From: Nocardia thailandica NBRC 100428
GTDB lineage: Bacteria; Actinomycetota; Actinomycetes; Mycobacteriales; Mycobacteriaceae
Direction: 5' to 3'
DNA: 64,000 nucleotides
Assembly (NCBI RefSeq): GCF_000308795.1
Contig: NZ_BAGK01000188.1
Coordinates: forward strand, 1-64,000
Part shown: positions 63,156 through 64,000 of the stretch, piece by piece
How the letters are laid out: each line of letters begins with the position of its first letter
Position numbering within the stretch: position 1 is the first letter of the stretch
Translations under genes and position numbers: made by a program
The notes under the pieces: generated by a model
Seen by the model: only the letters and a program-made list of their open reading frames with translations
Told to the model about the DNA's origin: nothing
Database searches by the model: none

Positions 63156-63245
63156 TCGCGGCCCCTTCTGTCCCGCCGAAGCGCGGGGGTTTTCGTGCGA
63201 CTTCGCTGCTACGAAAACCCCCGCGCTTCGGCGGGACGGCCGCGA
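63156..63245. repeat. 90-bp palindromic element, copy 2
   Basis: Bounded by TCGCGGCC (63156-63163) and GGCCGCGA (63238-63245), the same ends and total length as copy 1. The inner stem is 27 perfect bases (63170-63196 / 63211-63237) around a 14-base loop. Reversed, its start G-T-CCCGCCGAAG aligns with copy 1 G-C-CCCGACGAAG; the inner stem differs but stays self-complementary. Confidence 0.85.
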
Positions 63246-63283
63246 CGCCCGCTGCGCGGGCGGGCCTCCTCGAGGTCGGCCCA

Positions 63284-63407
63284 CGACTCACGGGAGGGCA
63301 GCTCACACGCGGGACGACCCACGGGAGGCCGGCCCACACCCGAGGCGACCCACGGGAGGCCGACCCACACCCGAGGCGACCCACGGGAGGCCAGCCCACA
63401 CCCGGGG
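63284..63407. repeat. 31-bp tandem repeat (minisatellite), four copies plus partial
   Basis: Units begin at 63284, 63315, 63346 and 63377, with a degraded fifth from 63408. The middle two differ at one base. 31 is not a multiple of three and no gene spans it. It lies between whiB1 and pdtaS and resembles the MIRU/VNTR type. Confidence 0.88.
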
Positions 63408-63531
63408 CGAGCCACGAGGCTCGGACCACGCCGGGGTCCGGCCCGCGGTAGTGCGGGCCGAGCGGTGCGGCCCACGTGGAGCATGGACCTCGCGCGACTT
63501 GACGGAATCGGTTGTGGCCCTTGGGGATCTA

Positions 63532-64000
63532 TCAGCGTCCGCCGCGGCGGCCGAGGGGGACCCGGAGGACGGCGTCGGTGCCGATGTCGGCGCCGGGGTG
63601 CAGGCCGATGGAGCCGCCCAGTTCCGAGGTCACGAGGGTGCGGACGATCTGCAGGCCGAGGCGGTCGGAGCTCTCCAGGCGGAAGCCGGGCGGGAGGCCG
63701 CGGCCGTCGTCGCTGATGATCACGTCCAGCCAGCGGGCCGAGCGCTCCGAGCGGATCGTGACGGTCCCCTCCTGGCCCGCGTCGAAGGCGTGCTCGATGG
63801 CGTTCTGGACGAGCTCGGTCAGCACCATCACCAGCGGGGTGGCCCGCTCGGCGGAGAAGACGCCGAGCGAGCCCGCGCGGCGCACGGTGATCCGGGCGGT
63901 GTGCACGGTCGCCACGTCGGCCATGATCGGCAGCAGCCGGTCGACGACCTCGTCGAGGTCGACCTCTTCGTCCACCGACATCGACAGCATCTCGTGCACC
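63532..64000 (-). CDS. pdtaS: PdtaS-type sensor histidine kinase, C-terminal part
   Basis: The last 156 residues of a histidine kinase whose beginning lies beyond the right edge. HATPase_c features: N box ELVQNAIEHAF, G1 SDDGRGLPPGF and G2-like LGLQIVRTLVTSELGGS. The wording fits the HisKA_2-type kinase PdtaS (Rv3220c) and the gene sits beside whiB1 as in mycobacteria. It phosphorylates the antiterminator PdtaR in that system. The sensor and HisKA_2 parts cannot be seen. Confidence 0.85.
   Translation of the reverse strand, partial: VHEMLSMSVDEEVDLDEVVDRLLPIMADVATVHTARITVRRAGSLGVFSAERATPLVMVLTELVQNAIEHAFDAGQEGTVTIRSERSARWLDVIISDDGRGLPPGFRLESSDRLGLQIVRTLVTSELGGSIGLHPGADIGTDAVLRVPLGRRGGR

Overview
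The window reads as chromosomal DNA of a mycolic-acid actinobacterium, most likely Nocardia. This is an inference from very high G+C with G/C-ending codons, frequent GTG starts, an AdnAB helicase-nuclease, WhiB1, a PdtaS-type kinase, a cutinase and a likely GlnR site. From memory, the two flanks follow the M. tuberculosis H37Rv order around Rv3201c-Rv3220c: adnB, adnA, lipV and an alkyltransferase-like gene on the left; a TIGR02569 protein, moeZ, a DUF3152 protease, TetR, DUF3107, a ferritin-like protein, rhlE, a beta-propeller protein, a phosphoglycerate-mutase-like phosphatase, a membrane protein, a lipid-kinase-like protein, whiB1 and pdtaS on the right. About 41 kb (roughly 6.06-47.28 kb) sits between these halves and holds metabolic genes.

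Left to right, the inserted part has: a MobA-MoeA fusion behind a tiny leaderless ORF; a four-gene oligopeptide-type ABC transporter whose transcript appears to begin with an 18-residue cysteine-containing leader peptide, divergent from an arylsulfatase (a likely sulfur-scavenging unit); a methionine-salvage operon (mtnA-mtnB fusion, mtnD, mtnC); a hypothetical gene; a convergent hydrolase/XRE-regulator pair; respiratory nitrate reductase narGHJI; a cutinase and a large LuxR (LAL) regulator; a small secreted Ig-like protein and a GpgS-like glycosyltransferase lacking its metal-binding residues; small enzymes; then an assimilatory unit narK-nirB-nirD-nnaR-sirohydrochlorin chelatase under a GlnR-like box; an MFS exporter with a divergent GntR regulator; and a second NarK.

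The parts fit together. MobA/MoeA-type and MoeZ proteins belong to molybdenum cofactor synthesis, which NarG needs. NarK proteins move nitrate/nitrite, NirBD reduces nitrite to ammonium, and the CbiX-like chelatase plus HemD-like NnaR link nitrite reduction to siroheme supply and regulation.

Non-coding structure is prominent: two 90-bp palindromic elements with identical 8-bp terminal inverted repeats but different, fully self-complementary stems; a 26-bp and a 31-bp tandem repeat; several strong intrinsic terminators; and a recurrent TANNNT-N6-8-start arrangement suggesting many leaderless transcripts. No rRNA, tRNA, CRISPR array, transposase, integrase or phage gene was recognised.
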